From: Brevibacterium gallinarum
GTDB lineage: Bacteria; Actinomycetota; Actinomycetes; Actinomycetales; Brevibacteriaceae
Direction: 5' to 3'
Assembly: GCF_014836885.1 (NCBI RefSeq)
Contig: NZ_JACSPY010000017.1
Coordinates: 1 to 60,373, forward strand
Length of the DNA: 60,373 nt
Below the pieces are notes generated by a model. That model was not told the origin of the DNA. It searched no databases and saw only the letters and a list, made by a program, of their open reading frames with translations. Positions 37,800-47,500 of the stretch are shown here, piece after piece. The position numbers and the translations under genes were made by a program. The first letter of the stretch is position 1. Each line of letters starts with the position of its first letter.

Positions 37800-38393
37800 A
37801 TGGCCGATGAGACGTGGCTCGTCATGGGGCTGGGCAATCCCGGGGCGCGGTATGCCCCGACCCGGCACAACATCGGCCAGATGACCGTCGACGAACTCGC
37901 CGACCGGATGAGCCTCAACCTCACCAAGACCAAGCACGGCGCGCTCGCGGCGATGGGCCGGCTCGGCAGCATCGGCGGGAGGCCGGGACCGCGCGTGGTG
38001 CTGGCGAAGTCGCTCGGCTACATGAATGTCACCGGCGGGCCGACGCAGGCGCTGCTGAAGTTCTACTCAGTGCCCGCGGCCAACCTCATCGCCATCCACG
38101 ACGACGTCGACCTCGACTTCGACGCCATCAAACTCAAACGTGGCGGGGGAGAAGGCGGGCACAACGGGCTGCGTTCGATCACCCAGGCACTCGGCACCAA
38201 GGACTACCTGCGGGTGCGTGCCGGGGTGGGCCGCCCGCCGGGCCGCATGGACACCGCATCGTTCGTGCTGCGGCCCTTCAGCACCGATGAGAAGAAGACT
38301 CTGCCGATGTTCATCAGCGATCTCGCCGATGCCGTCGAGATGCTCGTGACCGAAGGGCTGACGGAGACCCAGCAGAAGTACCACTCCCGCTGA
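37800..38393 (+). CDS. pth: Peptidyl-tRNA hydrolase
   Basis: Encodes 197 aa of the essential enzyme that frees tRNA from peptidyl-tRNA. VMGLGNPGARYAPTRHNIGQ contains the catalytic histidine, KSLGYMNVTGGP the conserved Asn, and HDDVDLDFDAIKLKRGGG the Asp; GHNGLRSITQALG follows. GGAGGA precedes the ATG. In related genomes pth tends to be close to mfd; here a low-G+C insert of about 5 kb follows. Confidence 0.96.
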   Translation: MADETWLVMGLGNPGARYAPTRHNIGQMTVDELADRMSLNLTKTKHGALAAMGRLGSIGGRPGPRVVLAKSLGYMNVTGGPTQALLKFYSVPAANLIAIHDDVDLDFDAIKLKRGGGEGGHNGLRSITQALGTKDYLRVRAGVGRPPGRMDTASFVLRPFSTDEKKTLPMFISDLADAVEMLVTEGLTETQQKYHSR

Positions 38394-38452
38394 AGGGCTG
38401 AGACTGCGCCTCAGGCCAAGGCCGCTGGGTAATGTGGGCCGCCGTGAAAGTT

Positions 38453-38501
38453 AGAAAAGTTGTTCATGGTTTCCGGCGCCACAACCATGAACAACCTTTC
38501 T
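38453..38501. other. Long hairpin at the left edge of the low-G+C insert
   Basis: AGAAA, one mismatch and a 13-bp arm GTTGTTCATGGTT (38459-38471) pair with AACCATGAACAAC (38483-38495) and TTTCT, around a 12-nt loop. The stem is A+T-rich, unlike the G+C-rich terminators of the core. It might end pth transcription, or be the trace of an inserted element. Confidence 0.7.
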
Positions 38502-38759
38502 GACCTTGGTCAGCTCTGCGTTTGGCTCAGCCCTAGCTCTTCTCATCAGTGATTTTGCTCAGCGTTAGCCCTGCTCAGCTGCAACGGGCTGCATGCTAGG
38601 GAGAAGCTTCACTCGGCAGTGGGCGGGTATGAGAACGCGGCCCTCAGTGCAATCGGCTTCACTATAGCGAAACAGCGGCGAGGCCACCTTAGAGGATATC
38701 CATTCCCGCTCACCGAATCCGATGGGCAGTAGGCGGGCTGCTGCTGTGCTTCCCTGGCA
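38502..38759. other. Gene-free stretch at the start of the low-G+C insert
   Basis: No open frame with coding character was seen. The G+C is visibly lower than in the flanking core genes. Apart from short GCTCAGC-like repeats near 38525-38580 I see no structure. Confidence 0.5.
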
Positions 38760-38875
38760 GCTGAAGAAGGGCCAGGTCGAGCTATGCGGCTGAAGAAGGG
38801 CCAGGTTGAGTTATGCGGCTGAAGAAGGGCCAGGTTGAGTTATGCGGCTGAAGAAGGGCCAGGTTGAGCTATGCG
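38760..38875. repeat. 29-bp tandem repeat, 4 copies
   Basis: Exact-length units start at 38760, 38789, 38818 and 38847, with core GCTGAAGAAGGGCCAGGTYG followed by AGYTATGCG. Copies differ only at two Y positions. There are no spacers, so it is not CRISPR. It lies about 100 bp before the lysR gene. Confidence 0.92.
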
Positions 38876-38965
38876 GGTGTTGTTGCCGGCTAGTGGAGTC
38901 GCTGGGAGGATGCCCCGGGTATGGGGTCGGAGCAGGGGACGCGCAGCTGACTCATCACGGCGGCG

Positions 38966-38971
38966 TATCCT
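38966..38971 (+). promoter_or_regulatory. -10 element of the lysR gene, leaderless type
   Basis: TATCCT lies 6 nt before the ATG at 38978, without a ribosome binding site. Confidence 0.5.
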
Positions 38972-38977
38972 GCTGAT

Positions 38978-39889
38978 ATGACCGACCTCAGCATCACCGA
39001 TGATCGTGCGCTGACCTATTTTGCCGAAGTTGTCAGTGCCGGGTCGATCCGAGCTGCTGCCAGGCGCCTTTTCATCGGTCCTCCGGCTTTGAGCCGGACG
39101 ATCGCCAGCCTGGAACAGCGCGTAGGTGAAGAGCTGCTGCATCGGCACGCCACTGGAGTGCGACCGACTCCGGCAGGCGAAGCACTGCTTCGGTACGTGC
39201 GGGCCCGGGAGGATTTGGACGCCACACTGGCAGATGAACTATCTGCCGCCCGCAACGAACTCTCAGGCAAAGTCCGAATCGCTGTAGGCGAAGGGTTCCT
39301 CACCGGTTTGATAGAGGAAGTCCTTCCCAGCGTTTTCGCTGAACATCCTGCCGTATCCGTCGAGGTGCTCAACGCCGGCACGAGTGATATTCGCCAGGCT
39401 GTGATTGATGCCGATGTCGACTACGGAATTGGCGCGCATGTGGTTCCGGATGCCGCGCTCAGCGTGATCGCTGAGAGCACGGACAGTCTTGCCGTCGCGG
39501 TCAGCCCCGATCACCCGCTTGCTGAAGTCTCGATGGTCACCTGCGCGATGCTAGCCGAGCATGCAGGTGCCTTCCTGCTTCCGGGTTTCGGTCTGCGCGC
39601 ACTGACGGATGACTTACAACGTGATGAAGGTACAGCGTTTCGAGTACGGATGGAGACTGGGTCGGTGAACGCACTTGTTGCGTTTGCAGCTTCCGGCGCG
39701 GGCTACGTTCTGCTGCCGGGTTTCGTTACCCGTCCGTATGCCAACCTGGTTTCTCGCCCACTTTCGGCCGCGAGCGTCAGCCAGGTTACAGCGTCGTTGC
39801 TTGCTCAGGTTGGTCGGCCGGTGTCGCTTGCCGCAAGTGAATTGGAAGCGCGTCTAAGCCGTTACGTGCAGGATCTCAACGCCAATTAA
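38978..39889 (+). CDS. LysR family transcriptional regulator
   Basis: Encodes 303 aa, the usual LysR length. The winged helix-turn-helix at residues 10-65 includes AAARRLFIGPPALSRTIASL, and the rest is a periplasmic-binding-protein-like effector domain. Codon use is less G+C-biased than in core genes. It lies 137 bp upstream of, and in the same direction as, the DUF3100 operon, the only plausible target nearby. The effector is probably a substrate or intermediate of that operon (inference). Confidence 0.9.
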   Translation: MTDLSITDDRALTYFAEVVSAGSIRAAARRLFIGPPALSRTIASLEQRVGEELLHRHATGVRPTPAGEALLRYVRAREDLDATLADELSAARNELSGKVRIAVGEGFLTGLIEEVLPSVFAEHPAVSVEVLNAGTSDIRQAVIDADVDYGIGAHVVPDAALSVIAESTDSLAVAVSPDHPLAEVSMVTCAMLAEHAGAFLLPGFGLRALTDDLQRDEGTAFRVRMETGSVNALVAFAASGAGYVLLPGFVTRPYANLVSRPLSAASVSQVTASLLAQVGRPVSLAASELEARLSRYVQDLNAN

Positions 39890-39919
39890 CATCTGCCGGA
39901 CGGCATTTTCCATCTTGGC

Positions 39920-39937
39920 GTTGCCTGTGAGGGCAAC
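39920..39937. promoter_or_regulatory. Dyad between lysR and the DUF3100 operon
   Basis: GTTGCC and GGCAAC flank TGTGAG. The dyad is in the 137-bp gap where the operon promoter should be, so it may be the LysR binding site; as a hairpin it could instead be a weak terminator for lysR. Confidence 0.45.
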
Positions 39938-40026
39938 CGCGTGATGCAGATTTTGGGTACTACTGCCCATCCGGGTCCGTTGTTACGTTCGAAGGAACTC
40001 AACAATCATCGACCAATGGGGGCGCG

Positions 40027-40842
40027 ATGCGACTGCAAGAACTATTGTCACCGCGATTGCATGCGGCGGCGCTCATAATCGTCGTGCTAGCTCAGCTCAT
40101 CGGCATCGTAGATATTCCCGTAGGGCTCGGCAGCATCCTGCTGTTGCCGCTCCTCTTCGCCTTCGCATTCGGTCTGCTGACGAATTCCAACATCGTCGGA
40201 CGCACAGTTGGTTTACTGAAAACGCGTCACATCACGGCTGCATCGTCATGCGTAGTGGTGGCGATCATTCCATTCATCGCGAAGTTCGGCACAACTGTCG
40301 GACCTGCGCTCGGCGATATCATCGCCGCCGGGCCAGCTCTCCTTCTACAGGAGCTCGGAAACCTATTCACGATCGTGTTCGCGCTGCCAGTGGCGCTGTG
40401 GGTGCTGAAGATGGGCCGTGAATCCGTCGGAGCGACTTTCTCGGTGGCCCGAGAACCAAGCTTGGCGATCGTCGCGGACCGATATGGGCTAAAGAGCCCT
40501 GAAGGTGCCGGAGTGATGGGAGTCTACGTCGTCGGCACACTGGTCGGAACCATCGTATTCTCGGTGCTGGCTTCTGGACTGGCCTCGACTGACGTCTTCG
40601 ATCCGCGGGCACTCGCAATGGCGTGCGGTGTCGGCAGCGGTTCGATGATGGCTGCGTGTTCAGGGGCGTTGGCTGCAGCCGTGCCAGCGCAGGCAGACAC
40701 TCTCATCGCTCTCGCCGGTGCGAGCAACCTTCTGACCTACGCGACAGGCATGTACGCCAGCCTCTTCATCGCACTTCCCCTCGTTGAGTGGATCTATCGA
40801 CGCTTCAGCCCTGAAGCTCGTCGAGGAAAGGCAATGACATGA
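40027..40842 (+). CDS. DUF3100 family membrane protein
   Basis: Encodes 271 aa with about seven hydrophobic segments. It resembles the DUF3100 family of integral membrane proteins, whose function is unknown to me. Polar marks are TNSNIVGRTVGLLKTRH after helix 2, LGDIIAAGPALLLQELGN in the middle, and ACGVGSGSMMAACSGALAA with several small and hydroxyl residues in the second half, which could line a transport path. It overlaps the next membrane gene by 4 bp. As first gene of the operon it is the likely importer of the substrate (inference). Confidence 0.75.
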   Translation: MRLQELLSPRLHAAALIIVVLAQLIGIVDIPVGLGSILLLPLLFAFAFGLLTNSNIVGRTVGLLKTRHITAASSCVVVAIIPFIAKFGTTVGPALGDIIAAGPALLLQELGNLFTIVFALPVALWVLKMGRESVGATFSVAREPSLAIVADRYGLKSPEGAGVMGVYVVGTLVGTIVFSVLASGLASTDVFDPRALAMACGVGSGSMMAACSGALAAAVPAQADTLIALAGASNLLTYATGMYASLFIALPLVEWIYRRFSPEARRGKAMT

Positions 40843-41321
40843 GCCAGCAAGTCGCCGTCGCGGAACCAACCGAAGCGCTTAAGTTGAGCCACGAAGTCAC
40901 ACTACTCGCACTGGTCACTATTATGTGCATTCCGTTGCAACTGATGGCGACTGATCTTGGAATCGGACAGATCATCGGCGGTCTCACCGTGCTCGCGGGC
41001 ATTGGCGTTGCCGGAGTCGTAATCGCCCGTCTGCTGCCGATGCTCAAACTACCTTCTGTAGCCTGGGTATCAATCGTCGGAATTGCCGCGACCATTCCCG
41101 GGACACCCTGGGCAGGAGCGGTCCTCCGTTGGGTTGAGAACATCGATTTCCTTGCGCTGACTCCCCCGTGCCTGGCGTATGCAGCGATGGCGATAACCGC
41201 TCGTGAGATCTCCATTGCTCGTACGTCTGGCTGGAAAATCCTCATTGTCGGTGTCCTCGTCCTGCTCGGTACCTACATTGGGTCCGTCCTCATCGCCGAA
41301 CTCATGCTAGGAGTTTCATGA
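40839..41321 (+). CDS. Small membrane protein coupled to DUF3100
   Basis: Encodes 160 aa with four hydrophobic segments (residues about 22-38, 43-65, 72-90 and 135-155) and polar loops. I recognise no family. The ATG overlaps the DUF3100 stop (ATGA), and its own end overlaps the dehydrogenase start, so the products are made together. The size and coupling suggest a second subunit of a two-part transporter, by analogy with other paired large and small membrane subunits; this is inference. Confidence 0.65.
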   Translation: MSQQVAVAEPTEALKLSHEVTLLALVTIMCIPLQLMATDLGIGQIIGGLTVLAGIGVAGVVIARLLPMLKLPSVAWVSIVGIAATIPGTPWAGAVLRWVENIDFLALTPPCLAYAAMAITAREISIARTSGWKILIVGVLVLLGTYIGSVLIAELMLGVS

Positions 41322-42223
41322 ATCAGTCCCCAGCAGTTGCCGTCATTGGTCTTGGCCGGATGGGCGCCGGAATGGCTGCCACGCTCCTTCGCCACGGCTA
41401 TCACGTCTACGGTGTCGATCCCGTCGGAGTGAGTGAAGATCTCCAGGCTGGTGGGATCATCGCCAGTGAACTCGAGGATGTCGCGCAGCAGGCCCCAACG
41501 GTGGTTCTCTCGCTGCCGTCAAGCGACATCTCCCGTGAAGTGCTGATCGGAGCCAACGGCATTGCCGAAGATCTGGCTGCACGAAACGGGTCGAACAGTG
41601 TTGTCCTCGATATGTCGACAGGAGATCCGCGAGTTGCGCAGGAGCTTGCGCGCCGGCTCGACGACCTAGGAGTCGGATTCGTCGATGCACCGGTCAGTGG
41701 AGGTCCGAAAGGCGCACGTGGTGGAACGATGACGGCATTCGTCGGCGGCAGCGCGGAATCTGTCGCGCGTGCCACTCCGGTTCTCACTGCGCTCACCAGT
41801 CGCTGCACCGAGGTGGGAGGCCCCGGCAATGGTCAGCTGGCCAAGCTCATCAACAATGGGCTGTGCGCCGTCCATCTGGCTGCGGCCGGAGAAGCCTTGG
41901 CTCTGGCTGAAGCCTGGGGCGCACCTCCGGCGAAGATCTTCGAAGCAGTGAATGCGGCTTCCGGTCGCAGCGCCGTTACAGAGCTCAATGTGCCCGAGTG
42001 GGTGCTCTCTGGCACCTTCGACAGCGGGTTTTCCACCGGTTTGATGGCCCGGGACGTCGGGCTCGCAACAGGGACTGCGGGGGTGCTGGGCGTAGATGCT
42101 CCACTTCTCAATGCCGCGCTGCTGCAATGGCAGAGAGCGCAGGAGGCATTCGGCGCCGACGCAGACTTCAATCGCATCGTCACATCAAACAGAGCTGTCC
42201 AGGAGGAAACCCCGAATGACTGA
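41318..42223 (+). CDS. NAD(P)-dependent beta-hydroxyacid dehydrogenase
   Basis: Encodes 301 aa of the 3-hydroxyisobutyrate/6-phosphogluconate dehydrogenase-like family. The dinucleotide motif GLGRMG is at residues 11-16, the substrate-binding block DAPVSGGPKGARGGTM at 123-138, and the catalytic lysine K176 in AKLINN with its two Asn. The family oxidises a hydroxyl beta to a carboxylate or sulfonate to a semialdehyde, or does the reverse. An aldehyde dehydrogenase follows, overlapping by 8 bp, so a two-step oxidation is likely. Substrate not determinable. Confidence 0.88.
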   Translation: MNQSPAVAVIGLGRMGAGMAATLLRHGYHVYGVDPVGVSEDLQAGGIIASELEDVAQQAPTVVLSLPSSDISREVLIGANGIAEDLAARNGSNSVVLDMSTGDPRVAQELARRLDDLGVGFVDAPVSGGPKGARGGTMTAFVGGSAESVARATPVLTALTSRCTEVGGPGNGQLAKLINNGLCAVHLAAAGEALALAEAWGAPPAKIFEAVNAASGRSAVTELNVPEWVLSGTFDSGFSTGLMARDVGLATGTAGVLGVDAPLLNAALLQWQRAQEAFGADADFNRIVTSNRAVQEETPND

Positions 42224-43703
42224 CCATCGTCCTGATATGCCAGGTGCCCCTGCAATCGGCGTCTCCACTGGGGACGAGGTGGTACTCGGTGAAGGCAGAG
42301 AGATCAGCATCGACGATCCGGCCACGGGGCAGAGCCTCCTTCGCTATCGAGAGCCTCTGCGAGCTCAGGTCGACGCGTGTGTCGCCCGTGCAGTCGAATC
42401 GCAGCGAGAATGGATCGGGCTAACGGCCGCAGAGCGGGGCCGACGTCTGCACGCGGTCGGTGGTGCAGTGCGCGATGCCCTCCCCGAACTGGCGCGGTTG
42501 GAAGCACAGAACACCGGGAAGCCGATCCACGATGCGCGGGCTGAGGTGCAAGCTGTCGCAGAGATGTTTGAATACTACGCCGGCTGGTGTGACAAGCAGA
42601 CCGGTGACGTGCTCGCTGTACCGACGACGCATCTCAATTACACCCAACGAGTGCCCTATGGAGTGGTCGCTGCGATCACACCGTGGAATGCTCCGATCTT
42701 CACGTGCGGGTGGCAGGTGGCCCCAGCTTTAGCTGCTGGGAACGCAATCGTGATCAAACCATCCGAACACACGCCGGTGACCTCAACCGCTCTTGCCGGG
42801 CTGGCTCACGCAGCAGGCCTGCCGGCAGGCCTCTTCAGCGTTGTTTCCGGCACTGGGCTGACCTCGGGCGAGCCGCTCGTCGAACATCCCGAAATCCGCA
42901 AAGTGATCTTCATCGGCTCGCCACACACGGGCGCCATCATCGCCGCGAAGGCCGCATCGCACCTGAAGCCTTGCGTTCTTGAACTCGGTGGGAAGTCTGC
43001 GAACATCATCTTTGCCGACGCGGATCTCGAGCGTGCAGCGCGTGGGGCAGCAGGAGCAATCTTCTCTGGGGCAGGACAGAGCTGCGTGGCCGGTTCCCGA
43101 CTGCTCATCCATGACGTTGTTTACGATGAGGTGATTCGCAAACTGCGTGACATCGCTGCACAGGTTCGGGTCGGCAACCCTGAGGATCCCGATGTCCAGA
43201 TGGGCCCACTTCAGAACAGGGCTCAGTTCGAGCGGGTGAAAAGCCTCCTTGATTCGTACGACGGCAAGACCGCGTTCGGCGGTTACGGCCCGACGACCAC
43301 TGGGGCGGATGAAGCAGGATTCTATATCCGACCGACAATCCTGGAACCATCGTCCAACGATGCTGAACTAGCCAGAACCGAGATTTTCGGCCCGGTCGTC
43401 GCGGCGTTGCCGTTCTCGGACGAGACGGAAGCGGTCAACCTCGCAAACGACAGCAGATTTGGGCTTGCTGGCGCTGTGTGGACCTCCGATGTTGCACGTG
43501 CGCACCGAGTAGCAGGAAAACTGACCGCCGGGACCGTATGGGTCAACAGTTATAAGACAATTCACGTCATGTCGCCCTTCGGCGGATTCAAAGACTCGGG
43601 ATACGGGCGCTCCAGCGGACAAGAGGGGCTCTATGAGTACAGCCAGCCGCGTTCTATCTGGGTCGAAACGTCAGAACATCCGAACCCGATCGGCGGATAC
43701 TGA
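42216..43703 (+). CDS. NAD(P)-dependent aldehyde dehydrogenase
   Basis: Encodes 495 aa of the ALDH superfamily. The catalytic cysteine C290 is in GAGQSCVAGSR and the general base E256 in LELGGKSAN; ITPWNAP, the cofactor lysine of IKPSEHTPV, and EIFGPVVAALPF are also present. The frame runs open to 42096, but ATG 42216 has AGGAGGAAAC in front and overlaps the dehydrogenase stop. It would oxidise the semialdehyde made by the preceding enzyme to an acid. Last gene of the insert; the rhomboid gene converges on it 23 bp away. Confidence 0.92.
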   Translation: MTDHRPDMPGAPAIGVSTGDEVVLGEGREISIDDPATGQSLLRYREPLRAQVDACVARAVESQREWIGLTAAERGRRLHAVGGAVRDALPELARLEAQNTGKPIHDARAEVQAVAEMFEYYAGWCDKQTGDVLAVPTTHLNYTQRVPYGVVAAITPWNAPIFTCGWQVAPALAAGNAIVIKPSEHTPVTSTALAGLAHAAGLPAGLFSVVSGTGLTSGEPLVEHPEIRKVIFIGSPHTGAIIAAKAASHLKPCVLELGGKSANIIFADADLERAARGAAGAIFSGAGQSCVAGSRLLIHDVVYDEVIRKLRDIAAQVRVGNPEDPDVQMGPLQNRAQFERVKSLLDSYDGKTAFGGYGPTTTGADEAGFYIRPTILEPSSNDAELARTEIFGPVVAALPFSDETEAVNLANDSRFGLAGAVWTSDVARAHRVAGKLTAGTVWVNSYKTIHVMSPFGGFKDSGYGRSSGQEGLYEYSQPRSIWVETSEHPNPIGGY

Positions 43704-43726
43704 GATAAACGAGACGATGCTGGCCC

Positions 43727-44425
43727 TCAGTACAGCCCGCCGGTGCGGCGCGGGGCGGTGGTCTCACCGCTGAGGGAGTGCCAGCGCGGCTGCCCGGCCA
43801 TCCAGGCAGCCAGCCCGCCGCCGATCGCCCCGAAGAGGTGGCCCTGCCAGGAGATGCCGGGGAACAGCGGCAGCACCCCAGTGATCATCGAGCCGCCGTA
43901 GAGGATGATGACGAGCAGGCCGATGACGCCGAACATCAGTCGGCGCAGGATCGAATCGGTGAAGACCGCGCGCAGGATGAGGTAGCCGAAGTAGCCGAAC
44001 ACGAGACCCGAGGCGCCGACGGTCAGCGTGCCGGGAAAGTTGACCGCCCAGGCGCCGAGCCCGCTGACAACGGCGATGACGGCGGTGGCGAACCAGTAGC
44101 GGCGGACGCCCTCGGCAGCGACGAGCAGCCCGAGGACGAGGAACGGGACCGTGTTGGCGATCAGATGCGGCCAGCCCGAGTGCAGCAGCGGAGAGAAGAC
44201 GATGCCGATGAGACCAGTCGGATTCCATGAGCGGACTCCGAAACCGTTGAATGAACCCGGCAGCACGAAGTCGGCGGCGGCGATGACCCACATGAGCCCG
44301 AGCAGCACGATCGGCTGCAGAAGTCGAGCCCCGACATTCGAACCGGACAGGTCGAGATCGGACCGGATTCTCGATCCGGTCCGCCGGGCAGGCGTGCGGT
44401 TGAGGTCAGAGGGCTCGAAGCTCAT
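43727..44425 (-). CDS. Rhomboid family intramembrane serine protease
   Basis: Encodes 232 aa with six membrane segments. The catalytic pair is S139 in TVGASGLVFGYFGYL and H196 in WQGHLFGAIGG; H87 and N91 in SGWPHLIANTVPF complete the oxyanion site. ATG 44425 is chosen; upstream residues are not family-like. Rhomboids cleave membrane proteins within the bilayer; the target is unknown. Divergent from mfd. Confidence 0.92.
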   Translation of the reverse strand: MSFEPSDLNRTPARRTGSRIRSDLDLSGSNVGARLLQPIVLLGLMWVIAAADFVLPGSFNGFGVRSWNPTGLIGIVFSPLLHSGWPHLIANTVPFLVLGLLVAAEGVRRYWFATAVIAVVSGLGAWAVNFPGTLTVGASGLVFGYFGYLILRAVFTDSILRRLMFGVIGLLVIILYGGSMITGVLPLFPGISWQGHLFGAIGGGLAAWMAGQPRWHSLSGETTAPRRTGGLY

Positions 44426-44552
44426 GGGCGCATTCTCGCAAGCGAAACTGAGAGGGCCCTCCACAGCGGAGCCGGGCAGCGCGGGCCGCAGGTTCCGCAC
44501 TGGTGTCATGAGCCTCACCGCCGGAGCGGGCCCGCCGGACACGGAAGCCGAG

Positions 44553-44558
44553 TAGACT
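44553..44558 (+). promoter_or_regulatory. -10 element of mfd, leaderless type
   Basis: TAGACT is followed by 7 nt and the GTG at 44566. Confidence 0.55.
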
Positions 44559-44565
44559 TTACGGC

Positions 44566-47500
44566 GTGTCTGTGACCGGAATCTCCCGCCTGCTGCAAAC
44601 CAACTCCGCCTACAGTGCTGCCCTGGCAGCGCTCGCCGACACCTCGGCGGCAGGCGGTTCGATCAGCGCGATCACCGGGCTGTGGCCCTCGCTCATGTCC
44701 GAGGCCGCCGCAGCCGGGCCGCTGCTGGCCGTCACCGCCACCGGCCGGGAGGCCGACCACCTCGAACGCGCGCTCGCCGACTACCTGCCGGTCAGCTCTG
44801 TGGCGGTGTTCCCCAGCTGGGAGACGCTGCCGCACGAGAAGCTGTCCCCGCGCTCGGACACCGTCGGGCGCCGACTGTCGGTGCTGCGCCGCCTCAGCCA
44901 CCCCGGCGATTCACCGCTGAGCGTCGTCATCGCACCGATCCGGGCGCTGCTGCAGCCGCTTGTCACAGGGCTCGGCGACCTCGAACCCGTGCAGCTGAAA
45001 GTCGGTGACGAAGTCGAAATCGCCGACCTCGCCGAACAGCTCTCCGACCTCGCCTATTCACGCGTCGACATGGTCTCCCGGCGCGGTGAGTACGCGGTGC
45101 GCGGCGGCATCCTCGACATCTTCCCGCCGACGGACGACCAGGCGCTGCGCATCGAGTTCTTCGGCGACGAGGTCGACGAGATCCGCCCGTTCTCCGTCGC
45201 CGACCAGCGCTCCCTGCCCACTGTTGACGACGCCGTCTACACCCTGTGGGCCCCGCCGTGCCGCGAAGTGCTGCTCACCGCCGACGTCCGCGCACGCGCC
45301 CGCACCCTCATCCCACAGCTGCCGCAGGCCGCCGAGATGCTCGAGAAGATCGCCGACGGCGTCGCTGTCGAAGGCATGGAATCCCTCGCCCCGGTGCTCG
45401 CCGGAGAGATGGAGACCTTCGTCGACACCCTGCCGGCCGGCACCCGGATCCTCGTGACCGCCCCCGAGAAGGTCGCCGCCCGGGCTGAGGACCTCGTCGC
45501 CACGACCGAGGAGTTCCTCGCCGCCGCGTGGACGTCTGCCGCTGCAGGCGGGAAGGTGCCGATCGACCTGTCGCCTGCCAGCTTCCGCACCCTGGAGGAG
45601 ACCCGCGAGGCCGCCGCTGCGCGCAGCCTGCCGTGGTGGGAGATCGGCGGATTCGCCCGCGATGCCGAACTGGCCGAGTCCACCGGTGAGACCGTGCTCG
45701 AGGTGCCAGGTCGGCAGCCGCGCGGCTACGCCGGCGACGTCGAAGCGATCCTCACCGATGTGCGCGCCCTCGTCCACGACAGCTGGGACGTCTTGGTCCT
45801 CACGGAAGGCCGCGGGCCCGGTGAGCGGATGGTCGAGGTGTTCTCCGAAGCCGATGTGCCGGCCCGGTTCGTCGACGATCTCACCGAGCCCACCACCTCG
45901 GGCGCGGTGACCGTGACGACGGCCGCGGACTTCGGCGGGTTCGTCATCGACGAGATGACGCTCGCCGTCCTCACCGAGGCCGATGTGCTCGGCCGGGCCG
46001 CAGCCACCTCGACCCGCGACATGCGCCGGCTGCCGGCCCGCCGCCGGCGCCACCAGGTCGACCCCCTCGACCTCAAACCCGGCGACTACGTCGTCCACGA
46101 ACAGCACGGTGTGGGCCGGTTCGTCGAGATGGTCGCCCGCACGATGGGCCGCGGGCCGCAGGCCCACACCCGCGAGTACCTCGTCATCGAATACGCGCCC
46201 TCCAAGCGCGGCCAGCCCGGCGACCGCCTCTACGTGCCCTCTGACTCCCTCGACCAGGTCACCCGGTACGTCGGCGGGGAATCACCGTCGGTGAACAAGA
46301 TGGGCGGTTCGGACTGGGCGAAGACGAAGTCCAAGGCCCGCAAAGCGGTCAAGGAGATCGCCCGCGAGCTCATCCACCTGTACTCGGCCCGCCGCGCCTC
46401 CTCCGGGCACGCCTTCGGCCCGGACACCCCGTGGCAGCGTGAGCTCGAAGACGCCTTCCACTACATGGAGACCCCCGACCAGCTCACCACCATCGACGAA
46501 GTCAAAGCCGATATGGAGAAGCCGATCCCCATGGACCGGCTCATCTGCGGTGATGTGGGCTACGGCAAGACCGAGGTGGCGGTGCGTGCAGCGTTCAAGG
46601 CGATCCAGGACGGCAAGCAGGTCGCCGTGCTCGTACCGACGACCCTGCTCGTCCAGCAGCACTTCGACACCTTCTCCGAACGCTACTCCGGCTTCCCCGT
46701 CACCGTCGGCAAGCTCTCCCGCTTCCAGACCCCAGCCGATTCGGAGAAGACGAAGAACGACCTCAAGGACGGCAGCCTCGACCTCGTCATCGGCACCCAC
46801 CGGCTGCTCTCCGGTGAGGTGCAGTTCAAGAACCTCGGGCTCGTCATCATCGACGAGGAGCAGCGCTTCGGCGTTGAGCACAAGGAGACGCTCAAGGCGC
46901 TGCGCACCAATGTCGACGTGCTCGCGATGTCGGCCACCCCGATTCCGCGCACCCTGGAGATGGCGGTGACCGGGATCCGCGAGATGTCGACCCTGGCGAC
47001 CCCGCCGGAGGACCGCCACCCGGTGCTCACCTACGTCGGCAGGTACGAGGACCGGCAGGTGACTGCGGCGATCCGCCGTGAGCTGCTGCGCGAAGGCCAG
47101 GTCTTCTTCATCCACAACCGCACCCAGGACATCGAGAAGACCGCCGCCCACCTAGCCGAGCTCGTCCCGGAGGCGCGCATCGCCGTCGCCCACGGCAAGA
47201 TGAGCGAACAGCGCCTCGAGCAGGTCATCGTCGACTTCTGGGAGAAGCGCTACGACGTGCTCGTGTGCACGACGATCGTCGAGACCGGCATCGACATCTC
47301 GAACGCCAACACCCTCATCGTCGACCGTGCTGACCGGATGGGCCTGTCCCAGCTGCACCAGCTGCGCGGGCGGGTCGGCCGCTCGCGCGAGCGCGCCTAC
47401 GCCTACTTCCTCTATCCGGCCGACATGACGCTGACCGAGACCGCCCACGACCGGCTGCAGACCGTCGCCGCCCACACCGAGCTCGGCGCGGGCATGCAGG

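Noticed and set aside
38760..38875. CRISPR-like regular repeats
   Set aside because: The 29-bp units are directly adjacent with no spacers and no cas genes are present.
38394..43710. Prophage or integrative element
   Set aside because: No integrase, phage structural or conjugation gene and no flanking direct repeats were seen; the block looks like a metabolic island only.
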